Of a stretch of DNA of 64,000 bases, positions 31,887 to 40,740 are shown piece after piece. The notes under the pieces were generated by a model, which was not told the origin of the DNA, made no database searches, and worked only from the letters and a program-made list of their open reading frames with translations. This stretch comes from Myxococcales bacterium. GTDB lineage: Bacteria > Myxococcota_A > Polyangia > Polyangiales > Ga0077539. Where the stretch lies: contig JAUSAZ010000076.1 of the NCBI GenBank assembly GCA_030652255.1, positions 1 to 64,000 on the forward strand, written 5' to 3'. The translations under genes and the position numbers were made by a program. Position 1 is the first letter of the stretch. Every line of letters starts with the position of its first letter.

Positions 31887-32882
31887 ATGTACCCGCCCCG
31901 CCTCGCGCTCGCGTGCTGCCTGCTCGCGGCGAGCTGCCGCACCCCGGCGCCCACCGACGCCTTCGATCCGATCGACGCGGGCGCCGCCGACACCGGCCCC
32001 GCCGACACGAGCGCCCCCGACGCACCCGCCGACGCCGCGGACGTGCCCCCCGCGCGCGACCCGTCGCGGCTGCGCGTGGCGACCTACAACGTGCACCGCT
32101 TCTTCGATCCCACCTGCGACTCCGGGCGCTGCGCCGCGGGCGACTACGAGCAGCTCCCCTCCCCCGAGGCCTTCGCGCAGCGCGCCGGCGAGATCGCCCG
32201 GGCCATCGAGCGCCTCGACGCCGACGTGGTGCTGCTACAGGAGGTCGAGACCGCCGCGTCGCTGCGGGCCATCTCCGAGCGCCTCGGGCCGGGGTGGCCC
32301 ACCGCCGTGCTGGGCGAGATCGGGACGCCCGCCTCGGTGGACGTCGCCGTGGTCTCGCGCGACCCGCTGCGCGCCGTGCGCACCCACCGCGACCGTGCCC
32401 TCCAGCGGCCCGACGGCACCCGCACGGTGTTCTCGCGCGAGCTGCTGGAGGTCGAGCTCGAGCACGCGGGCCACGCCGTCATCGCCTTCGCGGCGCACCT
32501 GCGCTCGATGGTCGACGACGACCCCGGGCGACGCCTCGCGGAGGCCCAGACCGCCCGGGAGATCGTCGGCGCGCGGGCCCTGGAGCGACCGGAGGCACTG
32601 CTGCTCTTGGGCGGCGACCTCAACGACGTGCCGGGCTCCGCCACGCTCGCGGCGCTGGAGTCCGACGGGGCGCTGGAGCGGGCGACGGCGGGACGCTCCG
32701 ATGAGGCCATCGCGACGTACCTCTTCCACGGGGCGGCGCTCGCGCTCGACCACGTGTACCGGGCGCGCGACGGCGCCGGCGCGCTGGTCGCCGCGGAGGT
32801 CGAGGTGCGCTGGGACGCGCAGCCCGCCCGCGGCTACGGCGGCTCGGACCACGCGTCGCTGCGCGCGGTCTATCGCTGGTAA
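31887..32882 (+). CDS. lipoprotein of the endonuclease/exonuclease/phosphatase fold
   Basis: The 331-residue protein starts at ATG 31887, giving a signal peptide and lipobox LLAASC. An Asp/Ala/Pro linker (about 20-60) leads to an EEP domain with every landmark: RVATYNVHRFFD, ADVVLLQEVE (metal Glu), SVDVAVVSRD, FAAHLRS, LLLGGDLNDVPGS and GGSDHASLRA with the catalytic Asp-His. The fold covers DNases, sphingomyelinases and inositol phosphatases, so the substrate is open. As an outer-membrane or surface lipoprotein it would attack extracellular nucleic acid or phosphodiesters. It converges on the fibrinogen-like lipoprotein gene with 12 bases between. Confidence 0.85.
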   Translation: MYPPRLALACCLLAASCRTPAPTDAFDPIDAGAADTGPADTSAPDAPADAADVPPARDPSRLRVATYNVHRFFDPTCDSGRCAAGDYEQLPSPEAFAQRAGEIARAIERLDADVVLLQEVETAASLRAISERLGPGWPTAVLGEIGTPASVDVAVVSRDPLRAVRTHRDRALQRPDGTRTVFSRELLEVELEHAGHAVIAFAAHLRSMVDDDPGRRLAEAQTAREIVGARALERPEALLLLGGDLNDVPGSATLAALESDGALERATAGRSDEAIATYLFHGAALALDHVYRARDGAGALVAAEVEVRWDAQPARGYGGSDHASLRAVYRW

Positions 32883-32894
32883 CGCCCGCGCGGG

Positions 32895-34415
32895 TCAGCG
32901 CAGGTAGATGAGCCGGGCGACGCGGTCGACGTTGGAGACCGTGCCCGAGGGGTCGGAGTCGTAGTCCGCGACGCTCGGCGAGACGGTGCTCGACCCGAGG
33001 CCGAAGTTGGCGGCGTCGCAGGTGGAGGTGCCGTCGACGCGGCTGGTGGTGATCATGCTGTTGTCGTCCGACGACACCAGGAATCCCCCGACGCTCGTGG
33101 TGCTGGCGGTGTCGCGGCAGCGGAAGCGGAGGCCCGGCGCCTGGCACGAGCCGCCGGACCAGGGCGCCGGTGGGATCGAGACGATCGAGCACGCCATGGC
33201 GCAGCTCGCGCCGCCCGAGGAGTTGCGCTGCATCACCGAGCGGAGGGTGCGGTTCGTGAGGCAGCCGACGATGGACTGCACCTCCACGACGGGCGTCGAT
33301 GCCTGGCGGACGATGAGCAGCTCGTCCGCCGGGAGGGAGTTGTAGGCCTCGCTCTTGGCGTCGAGGTTGCTCGCCGGGTTGGTCGCGTCGCCGAGGGTCG
33401 TGGCGTCGACCCAGATCGGTAGCCGCGGGCTCCAGTGCACGGTGTCGGCGTTGGTGATGATCGCCGCGAGCGTCCAGCCGCCGCCGACGAGGGTCATGTC
33501 GCACCAGGCCATGAAGGGCGCCGTCGGCCCCGCACCGTCGGGGTCGATGGGGTACACGCCGCTCGGGCTCGACGGGTTGGCCATGCGGATGGCGCGGCAG
33601 CTCACGGCGGGCGCGGCGCCCATGCACACCCCCGCGACGCACCGGGTGCCGCAGGTCGCGCCGCAGCGGCCGCAGTGCGAGAGGGAGGAGTCGATGGGGG
33701 TCTCGCACCCGGTGACGAGGCTGCCGTCGCAGTCGCCCCGGCCGGCCTCGCAGATGGGCTGGCAGCTCCCGGCCATGCAGCGGCTGGTCGGCGCGCCGGG
33801 CAGCGGGGGACAGGGCGAGGCCGTGTACCCGAGGCCGTCGGGGTTGCACACGCGGCGCACGCCCGCGGGGTCGCAGCTGGCCACCCCGGGCTCGCACAGC
33901 AGCGCGACGCAGCGCCCGGAGGCGCCGCAGGTCTCCCGGGCGCCGCACGGCACCACCACCTCGGTCACGCCGTCGGCGAGGCAGCGACGGGAGCTTCGGC
34001 TGTCGACGCAGGTGGCGCTGTCGGGCACGCAGGTCATCGCGCGGCACAGGTTGTCCACGCAGGACTGGCCGCTCGCGCAGTCGTTGCGACCCACGCACTC
34101 GACGCACACCCCCCGCACCGGGTCGCACACCAGCACGAGGTCGGAGCACTCGCGCGAAGAGCGGCACGCGCGCACGCCGCCGTCGCCCGGTACCGCGGGT
34201 ACGTCGAGGGGGGGCACGCCGAGGTCCTCCGTGGTCGCGGGCTCATCCGGGGTCGGCGCGACGTCGGCGCTCCCGGCGTCCTCGGACCCCGTGTCCGGCG
34301 GCGCGACGGTGCCGTCGCCGCTCCCGGCATCGAAGCCGAAATTGCCGCCCGCCCGCGCGCCGCAGCCCATCGACAGCGCCATCGCCAGCACGCAAGCCCG
34401 TTGCACCCGCTTCAT
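32895..34415 (-). CDS. Cys-rich lipoprotein with fibrinogen-related domain
   Basis: The 506-residue protein has lipobox LSMGC, an Asp/Pro/Glu linker, then many paired cysteines (about 80-270), including an HCGRCGATCG module. The C-terminal 230 residues begin with SGVYPIDPDG and APFMAWCDMTLVGGGWTL, the conserved opening of fibrinogen-related domains, which bind carbohydrates or acetyl groups in animals. The Trp-Thr-Leu and the first Cys are kept, but the calcium and ligand loops are not clear. It is probably a surface adhesin or carbohydrate-binding protein. It is the nearest leftward neighbour of the EGF-like lipoprotein gene, 75 bases away. Confidence 0.75.
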   Translation of the reverse strand: MKRVQRACVLAMALSMGCGARAGGNFGFDAGSGDGTVAPPDTGSEDAGSADVAPTPDEPATTEDLGVPPLDVPAVPGDGGVRACRSSRECSDLVLVCDPVRGVCVECVGRNDCASGQSCVDNLCRAMTCVPDSATCVDSRSSRRCLADGVTEVVVPCGARETCGASGRCVALLCEPGVASCDPAGVRRVCNPDGLGYTASPCPPLPGAPTSRCMAGSCQPICEAGRGDCDGSLVTGCETPIDSSLSHCGRCGATCGTRCVAGVCMGAAPAVSCRAIRMANPSSPSGVYPIDPDGAGPTAPFMAWCDMTLVGGGWTLAAIITNADTVHWSPRLPIWVDATTLGDATNPASNLDAKSEAYNSLPADELLIVRQASTPVVEVQSIVGCLTNRTLRSVMQRNSSGGASCAMACSIVSIPPAPWSGGSCQAPGLRFRCRDTASTTSVGGFLVSSDDNSMITTSRVDGTSTCDAANFGLGSSTVSPSVADYDSDPSGTVSNVDRVARLIYLR

Positions 34416-34490
34416 GGCCGCGGAGCATCACCGACCGGGGCGGCGCTTGTCACGACCCTCCCCCGAGCCGAAAGCGAGCCCCGGAGGGGG

Positions 34491-35468
34491 TCAGCTCACC
34501 GGGACGCAGCGGTAGTCGGTCCCCGGGCACGACGTGCACCGGTCGCCCGAGCAGGTCACGGCCATGTACCCGAAGGCGCAGACGCACTGCCCCCCGGCGC
34601 TGCACGTCGCGTGGCGCGGGCACAGCACGCCGCCCGGGCAGGACACCGCGCCGGAGCCGCAGAAGCTCGACCGGGCGCAGTGCCAGTTGGGGTAGGTGCA
34701 CGCGGTGCCGCAGTCGACCCCGGCGCAGGTGCGCCCGACGTAGCCCGGCCGGCACACGCACAGGTTGTCGGCGGTGCAGAGGCTGTTGCTCGGGCAGATC
34801 GCGCCGTTGTCGCAGGTCTCGGTGAAGTTGCCCGCGCCGCAGGAGGGCACCACGCAGCGGCCCACGTCGTCGCAGACCTGCCCCGCGGCGCACCCCGGCC
34901 CGCAGGTGCCGCCGCAGTCGTCGCTGCCGCACCGCCGGTCGGCGCAGTCGGGCACGAAGGCGTTGACGCAGGTGCCGCTCCAGCGTCCGCCGGGGTCGCA
35001 GGTCTCCACCCCGTCGCGGCAGTACCCGCGGCCCCGGGAGGCGGGTGGGCCGGGGTAGCAGCTCCGTCGCTCGCCCGGCGTGCAGCGCACCTCGCCGGTG
35101 TCGACGCCGAGGTCGATCGGCGACGGCGCATCGACCACGTCGGGCCCCCGGTCGAGCGGCACATCGGGCGCGCCGAGGTCGATCGGCGCCGGGCGGTCGA
35201 CGCCGAGGTCGATCGGCGACGGCACGTCGAAGCCCGCGTCGGTGCGGCCTGCGTCGAAGCCCGCGTCCACCCCGACGGGCACGTCCACCGGGGCGCCGAG
35301 GTCGACCGGGGCGGGCACGTCGTCGCCGGGCGCATCAGGGGCGGGCGCGTCGGCGGCGCGGGCGTCGGGCGCCGCGTCGGCGGCGCGGGCGTCGCGCGCC
35401 ACGTCCGGCGCGGGGAGCGTCCAGCCGCAGCCGGCGAGCAGCGCGAGGCCCGCGAGGGAGCGCCTCAC
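34491..35468 (-). CDS. Cys-rich, EGF-like lipoprotein
   Basis: The 325-residue protein starts at GTG 35468, overlapping the stop of the PEGA/TPR gene as GTGA, and has lipobox LLAGC. A 100-residue Asp/Pro/Ala linker with recurring PIDLGVD and PIDLGAPDV units follows. The cysteine part includes CTPGERRSCYPGP, with a DGVETCDPGG pattern known from myxobacterial surface proteins, then EGF-like repeats such as CVCRPGYVGRTCAG and CVCAFGYMAVTC. No enzyme motif is seen. It may interact with the product of the overlapping gene and act at the cell surface. Confidence 0.75.
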   Translation of the reverse strand: MRRSLAGLALLAGCGWTLPAPDVARDARAADAAPDARAADAPAPDAPGDDVPAPVDLGAPVDVPVGVDAGFDAGRTDAGFDVPSPIDLGVDRPAPIDLGAPDVPLDRGPDVVDAPSPIDLGVDTGEVRCTPGERRSCYPGPPASRGRGYCRDGVETCDPGGRWSGTCVNAFVPDCADRRCGSDDCGGTCGPGCAAGQVCDDVGRCVVPSCGAGNFTETCDNGAICPSNSLCTADNLCVCRPGYVGRTCAGVDCGTACTYPNWHCARSSFCGSGAVSCPGGVLCPRHATCSAGGQCVCAFGYMAVTCSGDRCTSCPGTDYRCVPVS

Positions 35469-36472
35469 CACTGCACCCGGAGCCCCGTCGGGCCGAAGGC
35501 CACCGCGCGCGTCCGCGGGGCGGCCCGGTCGATCATGAACGCCGTCACCGCCAGCGCCACCCCGACCACGGCCGTGGCCGCGAGGCCGTTGACCACGCCC
35601 GCCCGGTCGTCGAGGGCGGCCTGCGTGTCGGCGCGGTCGCGCACGCAGGCCAGCGGCACCCCGACGCCGCCGCAGCGCTGGAGGTAGCCCGACTCCTCCG
35701 AGGCGCCCGCGGCCCCGAGGCCCAGCGCCGCCGCGCCTGCGATCAGGGCGATTCCGCCGCCGATCCAGGTGACCACCTGCCACGGGCGCACCCCGCGGCG
35801 CGAGGCGGCGCTCTCCTCGGTCGCGTAGCAGAGCCCGCTGCGCAGCACCGAGCCGGGCCCGCAGACCACCGCCGGGGGTGGGGCGCTCGACGCCTCGGAG
35901 GGCACGTCGCGCTCCAGGCTGACCGTCTCGCGGGTGACGCCCCCGCCGGGGACCTCGAGCGCGCGGCGCCACGTCCGGTGCCCCGCGGCGCGGACCTCGA
36001 CCTGGGTGATCCCCGGCGTGACCAGCACGGGCGCCGCCATGGGGAGCGTGCCCACGACGCGCTCGCCCACGCGCACCTCCGCCCCCGGCACCCCGCCGAT
36101 GAGGTGCAGGCGCGCGACGTGGGACTGCGCCTCGGCGAGCCACGCGATGGCGTCAGCGCGGTGGCGTTGCAGCCACGGGTCGTCGATGAGCGCGAGGGCG
36201 TCGCGGAGGTGGGTCTCGGCGTCGGTCCACCGGGCGACCCGCAGCTCACAGGCGCCCATCTCCCCGAGGGCCCTCGCCGTACGCCCGTGGTCGAGCGCCT
36301 GGCGAAACAGCTCCAGGCCCCGCTCGTACTCCCCGCGTCGGCACCGCTCCGCCGCCCGGCGCGCGAGGAAGTTCACGTCGTCGGCGTCCTGCGCCGCGCA
36401 CGTCGAGGCCGCGCCGAGCAGCGCAACGGAGACCATCATCGCCGCGCGTCTCGTCCGCGCCGTACCAGCCAT
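35465..36472 (-). CDS. exported TPR/PEGA-domain protein with C-terminal membrane helices
   Basis: The 335-residue protein starts at ATG 36472; a signal peptide ends STCAAQD. Residues 30-105 form about two TPR-like helical pairs (AAERCRRGEYERGLELFRQAL, ARWTDAETHLRDALAL). A PEGA-type domain follows (VPGAEVRVGERVVGTLPM, GITQVEVRAAGHRTWRR), the usual surface-layer or sortase-like beta module. Two hydrophobic segments near the end (about 240-262 and 300-320) suggest membrane insertion. Similar PEGA proteins are found beside kinases and lipoproteins in myxobacteria. It is divergent from a TetR gene and overlaps the EGF-like lipoprotein gene. Confidence 0.7.
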   Translation of the reverse strand: MAGTARTRRAAMMVSVALLGAASTCAAQDADDVNFLARRAAERCRRGEYERGLELFRQALDHGRTARALGEMGACELRVARWTDAETHLRDALALIDDPWLQRHRADAIAWLAEAQSHVARLHLIGGVPGAEVRVGERVVGTLPMAAPVLVTPGITQVEVRAAGHRTWRRALEVPGGGVTRETVSLERDVPSEASSAPPPAVVCGPGSVLRSGLCYATEESAASRRGVRPWQVVTWIGGGIALIAGAAALGLGAAGASEESGYLQRCGGVGVPLACVRDRADTQAALDDRAGVVNGLAATAVVGVALAVTAFMIDRAAPRTRAVAFGPTGLRVQW

Positions 36473-36501
36473 CACGCGGACTCTGCGAAATCTTGGCCCC
36501 A

Positions 36502-36534
36502 AGGGCAATGATCCATCTCGCCCTCGGTTGCCCT
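36502..36534. promoter_or_regulatory. candidate TetR operator
   Basis: The 94-base gap between the PEGA/TPR gene and the divergent TetR gene has two inverted repeats: AGGGCAA at 36502-36508 with its complement at 36528-36534, and an overlapping CTTGG-CC-CCAAG at 36492-36503. A TetR-family regulator commonly binds such sites between itself and a divergent target. The spacing of the first pair (19 bases) is long, so this is only a candidate. Confidence 0.25.
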
Positions 36535-36566
36535 CGACCCGCCCGCTCTGGTAGCGAAACCCTGCC

Positions 36567-37172
36567 GTGAACGGAAACCCCTCCAAGGCATCGAGCGACC
36601 CGGCGCGGCGCCAGCTCGTGCTCCAGACCGCGGCGCGGCTGCTGCGCCACTACGGCCCGATGAAGACCACCATCGCCGACATCGCGCGCGAGGCGGGCAT
36701 CGGCGTCGGCAGCGTGTACCTGGAGTTCTGCTCGAAGGACGAGATCGTCGAGGCGCTCTCCCTCGACGGCCACGCGCGGGTGCTCGGCGCCATGCGCGGC
36801 GCCCTCGACGCCGACGGCCCGCACGCCGACCGCCTCCGGGCGATGCTCGACGCCCGCTTCGCGGCCTTCCTCCAGCTCTCCGACGAGGGCGCCCACGCGG
36901 CCGACCTCCTGCACTGCGAGCGCGACGCGGTGCAGCGCATCCACAAGCGCTTCCTGGAGGAGCAGCGCGCCCTCGTGGCGGGCTTCCTCGCCGAGGCCCA
37001 CCGCGCCGGGGAGTTCGCCGTCGACGACCCGGGCGCCACCGCCGACGCGCTGCTCACCGCCTACGAGACGCTCGCGCCGCCCTACCTCTACGCTCGCTGC
37101 CGCGACGGCGCCGAGGCGCGGCACCAGCGCCTGCACGACCTCGTGCTCCGCGGCCTGCTACGCCGGGCCTGA
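36567..37172 (+). CDS. TetR-family transcriptional regulator
   Basis: The 201-residue protein starts at GTG 36567; the next ATG would delete half of the DNA-binding domain. The N-terminal helix-turn-helix is clear: RQLVLQTAARLLRHYGPMK, TTIADIAREAGIGVGSVYLEF and SKDEIVEAL. The C-terminal helical ligand domain is not similar to a subgroup I know. TetR proteins are usually repressors released by a small molecule, and the divergent PEGA/TPR gene and its lipoprotein partner are the natural target. Its 3' end overlaps the convergent 37158 gene by 15 bases. Confidence 0.88.
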   Translation: MNGNPSKASSDPARRQLVLQTAARLLRHYGPMKTTIADIAREAGIGVGSVYLEFCSKDEIVEALSLDGHARVLGAMRGALDADGPHADRLRAMLDARFAAFLQLSDEGAHAADLLHCERDAVQRIHKRFLEEQRALVAGFLAEAHRAGEFAVDDPGATADALLTAYETLAPPYLYARCRDGAEARHQRLHDLVLRGLLRRA

Positions 37173-37601
37173 GGGCTTCTTCTTCTTCGGCTTCGGGATC
37201 TTGCCCACCCGGGGGTCGCCGCGGCGCACCATCTCGCAGGCCCGCAGCGCCTCCTCCTCGAAGCCCTCCGCCGCCGCGGGGATCACCTGCCACCCGCTCT
37301 CGCCCGGTCCGAACACCGTGATCGAGCGCATGGAGGGCAGCTCCTTCCGCAGCGACGCGTGGTGCTCGGCGGTGGTGGCGATCCAGACCCCGTCGTCGGC
37401 GGAGCCCTGCTTGTCGCGGAGCACCAGCACGATGCGCGGCCCGACGTACACCGCCGTGCACCCGAACATCGGACGCGTGGCGGGCGCGAGCGCCTCCAGC
37501 TCATCGAGCACGAACGCGAAGGGCACCCGCTTCGGCGTGGCGCTGGCCTTCTTCCCGAGCGCCTCTTCGGCGATCGCCGCAGGATCCCTTCGTTTCACCA
37601 T
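37158..37601 (-). CDS. small cytoplasmic protein, distantly TfoX_N-like
   Basis: The 147-residue protein starts at ATG 37601 (MVKRRDPAAIAEEALGKK); a start 20 codons upstream has Arg/Ala-rich chance-like sequence. The order FVLDELEAL, ATRPMFGCTAVYVG, RIVLVLRDK and DGVWIATTAEHHASL resembles the small alpha/beta TfoX N-terminal fold, where a MFGG motif follows helix 1, but the match is weak. The C-terminus is Lys/Pro-rich (KIPKPKKKK). No secretion signal is seen. Its role is unknown. Confidence 0.6.
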   Translation of the reverse strand: MVKRRDPAAIAEEALGKKASATPKRVPFAFVLDELEALAPATRPMFGCTAVYVGPRIVLVLRDKQGSADDGVWIATTAEHHASLRKELPSMRSITVFGPGESGWQVIPAAAEGFEEEALRACEMVRRGDPRVGKIPKPKKKKPSGPA

Positions 37602-37796
37602 CGGGGCGTCCGTCCGGCGTAGCCCATCCGCGACCCCGGGCGCAACGTGACGCGTCGGCACGGTGTGCGCGCACCGCCCTCAGCGCGCACCCACCCACCC
37701 GCGGCTTCTCTCGTGATTCCTGCGCTCTTCCATCGCGGCACGGGCGCTGCTCAGGGGCGCTCCATCCCTCAACACCTTGCGATGGAGCCTCGCACC

Positions 37797-38564
37797 ATGA
37801 ACCTCCGCCTGCTTGCTTCGGCCCTCGGCCTCGTCGTGGCGTCGCAGTCCCTCACGGGCTGCTTCTTCCTCTGGGACCGCAACGACCCCGACGAGCCGCC
37901 GCTGCTCGTGCCGCCGCGCGACGAGGCCGTGTCGTTCCGCTTCCTGTCGAGCCGCGGGTGCGGGCCCTTCAGCGGCGCCGCCTGCACGGCCGAGCGGCCG
38001 TTGATGGTCGGGGTGCGCGAGCGCATGGAGGTCGACATCCCGAGCAACCCCACGGGCGCCGACCCCACGGTGACCTCGAGCGACCCGTCGGTCATCGAGG
38101 TGGGCGCCATGCAGCGGGTCTCCACGCAGGGCGGCGGGTACCTGGGCGCCTTCGACGTGCGCGCCGGAGAGCGGACGGGGAGCGCCGAGGTGACCATCAC
38201 CCAGGCCGACGGCCAGTCGTCCACGGTGCGCGTCCGGGTCGACGAGGCCGCGGGCATGGACCTCGTCGAGGACGAGGGCACGTCCCGCTACGACCGCACG
38301 CGCGACCACATCACGCTCCGGGTGGGCGAGCGCGTCTCGATGAACGGCTACCCCGTCACCATCAACGGCGAGCGCCTCCTCGCCAACGACGGGGTGATCT
38401 GGACGGTTCCGAGCGACGAGCGGGTCAACCTCTCGTGGACCTTCATGTCGGGCGCCCGCGTGGCCGACGACCACGTCTACGTGGAGGGCCGGTCGCGGGG
38501 CACCGAGGTGCTCACGGTGCGCGCGGGCGTCGTGGAGCGCACCCTGGTCGTCGAGGTGCGCTGA
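37797..38564 (+). CDS. lipoprotein of unknown function with beta-rich domains
   Basis: The 255-residue protein starts at ATG 37797, giving a signal and the lipobox SLTGC. The mature part has two or three Ig-like beta segments with the spacing of bacterial BIG-type domains (DPTVTSSDPSVIEVG, AFDVRAGERTGSAEVTITQAD, TEVLTVRAGVVERTLVVEVR). It lacks the Asp/Pro repeat linker of the other lipoproteins in the region. A periplasmic or surface structural role is likely. It converges on the kinase gene with seven bases between. Confidence 0.7.
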   Translation: MNLRLLASALGLVVASQSLTGCFFLWDRNDPDEPPLLVPPRDEAVSFRFLSSRGCGPFSGAACTAERPLMVGVRERMEVDIPSNPTGADPTVTSSDPSVIEVGAMQRVSTQGGGYLGAFDVRAGERTGSAEVTITQADGQSSTVRVRVDEAAGMDLVEDEGTSRYDRTRDHITLRVGERVSMNGYPVTINGERLLANDGVIWTVPSDERVNLSWTFMSGARVADDHVYVEGRSRGTEVLTVRAGVVERTLVVEVR

Positions 38565-38571
38565 GCGGGCC

Positions 38572-40560
38572 CTACGGCAGGCGCAGCTCGTCGCGGGTCA
38601 GGTCCTGGTCGTGAAAATCGTTCCACCCGTCGTAGTTCACCCGCACGCGGCTGCCGTTCACCGCGACGATGCGGGCGGGGTACCAGTGCCCCGCCCACCG
38701 CGCCTTGACCCGCTGCCCCACACGGAGCGACGTCGACGCCGTCACGAAGCGCCCCTCGGCATCGCGCTGCTCGGGCTCCGGCGTCGGGGCGGGCGTCGGA
38801 GCGGGCGTCGGAGCGGGCGGCGCAACGACGGGCGTCGGGGCGGGCGTGGGCGCCGGAGCGGGCTCGTGGGCGGGCGGCGCGACGACCGGCGTCGGCGTCG
38901 GCGTCGGGGTGGGCTGTGGTGCCACGGGCGTCGGCGCGTTGGGCGGCATGACGAGATGGCTGGGCGCGGGCGCGGGCGTCGGAGCGACGGGCGCAGGCGC
39001 GGGCGTCGGGGCAACAGGCGTCGGGTTCGGCGCGAGCAGCGGATGACGCAGCACGGGGACGTCGGCGAAGTTCGGCGCGGCGGGCGGCGTCGGAGTGGGA
39101 TCAGGCGCCCGATCGCTGGAGCGGCTCCGACGCGTGCCATCGGGCGCAACCGCGGCAGCAGGATCGGCGACCGGCGCCGGGGTGGGGGCCGGGGGCGCGA
39201 CCGGCGTCGGGGCGCCGTTGGGCATCGGCTTCGGCGCGGCGACCGGGATCGTCGCAACGGTGGCCGGCTGCACCGCCGCCGCGGCGGGCGACTCCGGGCG
39301 ACGGAGGGACGAGGTGCCCACCGCGGCGAGCGCGACGGTGGCCAGCGCTGCCACGCCCACGATGACCGCGCTCCCACGGCGACGCGGGGGGGTGACGGGC
39401 ACGGAGTTCGTCGCGGGCAGGAAGGTCATGGGGACGCCCACCTGCGAGGCGGCCATGGAGGGCGCGCCGGTGCCGGTGAGCGCGCCGAGCGGCAGGGACA
39501 TCGCGGGCATCGCGACCGTCGCGGGGGCGCGGGCGCCCGGGGCCGCGGCGGGCGGCGCGAGGGCGGAGGCAGGGAGCATCTGCGTGGCGCTGAACTTCGC
39601 CCCCGCGAGGCGCGCGGCGTCGGGGCCCGGCGGGGCCGCGGGCGGCGGCGCGAGGTGGGCCGACGCCTGCAGTACCGCGAGCAGCGGAGGCACGGCCGCG
39701 TTGGCGTCGGGGTATCGCCCCGCGGGGTCACGCGAGAGGCACCGCGCGAACCACTCGTCGAAGCCGCGGGGGATGCACGGCCCGACGCCCTGCTCGGCGG
39801 CGCGCGCAGACGCGCCAGGCAGCGGCAGCATCAGGAGCTCGCCCAGCAGCGCCGCGATGCTGGCGTTGGGGTACGACGGCGTCATCCAGAAGCACTTCCC
39901 GGTGAGCAGGTTGTAGGCGAGCAGCCCGAGCGACCAGACGTCCGTCGCGGGCGAGACCGGCTTCGCGGGGTCGGTCTGCTCGGGGGACATCCAGAGGGGC
40001 GAGCCGATGGCGCTGGTGGTCGCGCTGGTGGTCGCCATGTTCAGGAACTTCGCGATGCCGAAGTCGAGCACCTTCACCATGAAGGGCAGGCCCTGCCGCC
40101 GCGACGCGGCCAGGAACACGTTGGCCGCCTTGAGGTCGCGGTGCACGATGCCCGCCCGGTGCGCGGCCCCGAGCGCGTGGCCGAGCTGCGCCATGACCGC
40201 CGCGACCTCCCCGACGGGCATCGCGCCGCGGCGGGCGACGACCTTGGAGAGGTCCTCGCCGTCGAGCAGCTCCATGGCCATCCACGGGATGCCGAGCGTC
40301 GGGTCGACGCCCGCGCCGAGCACCTCGACGACGTGGTCGCTCTCGATCTGCGCGCTCACGGTGGCCTCGCGGGCGAAGCGCGAGCGCATCGAGTCGTCGG
40401 CGATGAAGCGCGCGTGCATGGTCTTGAGCGCCCGCAGCTTGCCCGACCCATGGTGCCGCGCGACGCAGAGGGAGCCCATGCCCCCGCGCGCCAGCTCGCG
40501 CTCGACGGTGTACTCGCCGCCGACGGTCATCCCAGGGACCAGGGTGATGTCATCGCTCAT
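38572..40560 (-). CDS. membrane Ser/Thr kinase with Pro-rich stalk and Tudor-like C-terminal domain
   Basis: The 662-residue protein starts at ATG 40560, with GGAGG four bases upstream. The kinase domain (about 10-280) has ARGGMGSLCVARHH, RALKTMHARF, HRDLKAANVFLA, DFGIAKF and SPEQ, so all catalytic residues are kept. An Ala/Pro linker leads to one membrane helix (about 394-415). The segment after it is 200 residues of PTPAP repeats, and the last 55 residues (VGQRVKARWAGHWYPARIV, then VNYDGWNDFHDQDL) match the Tudor/agenet-like pattern of conserved Trp, Tyr and Asp. By orientation the tail would be periplasmic, which is unusual for a Tudor-like fold. It may be a wall or ligand sensor. Confidence 0.85.
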   Translation of the reverse strand: MSDDITLVPGMTVGGEYTVERELARGGMGSLCVARHHGSGKLRALKTMHARFIADDSMRSRFAREATVSAQIESDHVVEVLGAGVDPTLGIPWMAMELLDGEDLSKVVARRGAMPVGEVAAVMAQLGHALGAAHRAGIVHRDLKAANVFLAASRRQGLPFMVKVLDFGIAKFLNMATTSATTSAIGSPLWMSPEQTDPAKPVSPATDVWSLGLLAYNLLTGKCFWMTPSYPNASIAALLGELLMLPLPGASARAAEQGVGPCIPRGFDEWFARCLSRDPAGRYPDANAAVPPLLAVLQASAHLAPPPAAPPGPDAARLAGAKFSATQMLPASALAPPAAAPGARAPATVAMPAMSLPLGALTGTGAPSMAASQVGVPMTFLPATNSVPVTPPRRRGSAVIVGVAALATVALAAVGTSSLRRPESPAAAAVQPATVATIPVAAPKPMPNGAPTPVAPPAPTPAPVADPAAAVAPDGTRRSRSSDRAPDPTPTPPAAPNFADVPVLRHPLLAPNPTPVAPTPAPAPVAPTPAPAPSHLVMPPNAPTPVAPQPTPTPTPTPVVAPPAHEPAPAPTPAPTPVVAPPAPTPAPTPAPTPEPEQRDAEGRFVTASTSLRVGQRVKARWAGHWYPARIVAVNGSRVRVNYDGWNDFHDQDLTRDELRLP

Positions 40561-40690
40561 GGGACCTCCGCTCGCAGCCACTGGAAGGGCCCTGCCCGGC
40601 GCCCCGTCCTCCCGAGGGGTTGTACATCCTCCGTGCCACGGCCGGAAACGTGCGCTCCGCACAATCGCAGCGGGGAGCGAGGCGACGCGC

Positions 40691-40718
40691 TGGCGCGGCG
40701 ATCGGGGCGCCCGCGCCA
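40691..40718. terminator. possible terminator hairpin
   Basis: A perfect 8-bp stem (40691-40698 with 40711-40718) with a 12-base loop lies in the 180-base gap between the stop of the DVPAAM-repeat lipoprotein gene (40741) and the start of the kinase gene, both leftward. It could end the lipoprotein transcript. No T-run follows on the minus strand. Confidence 0.35.
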
Positions 40719-40740
40719 CGCCGGGGACGGGGGGGAGGTG

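Noticed and set aside
34454..34492. Hairpin between two Cys-rich lipoprotein genes
   Set aside because: The stem is only seven pairs with a wobble, overlaps a stop codon and lacks a T-run; too weak to list as a terminator.
33435..35687. 750-codon plus-strand frame
   Set aside because: Antisense to two Cys-rich lipoproteins with clear signal peptides; the frame is open only because of GC-rich codon use.
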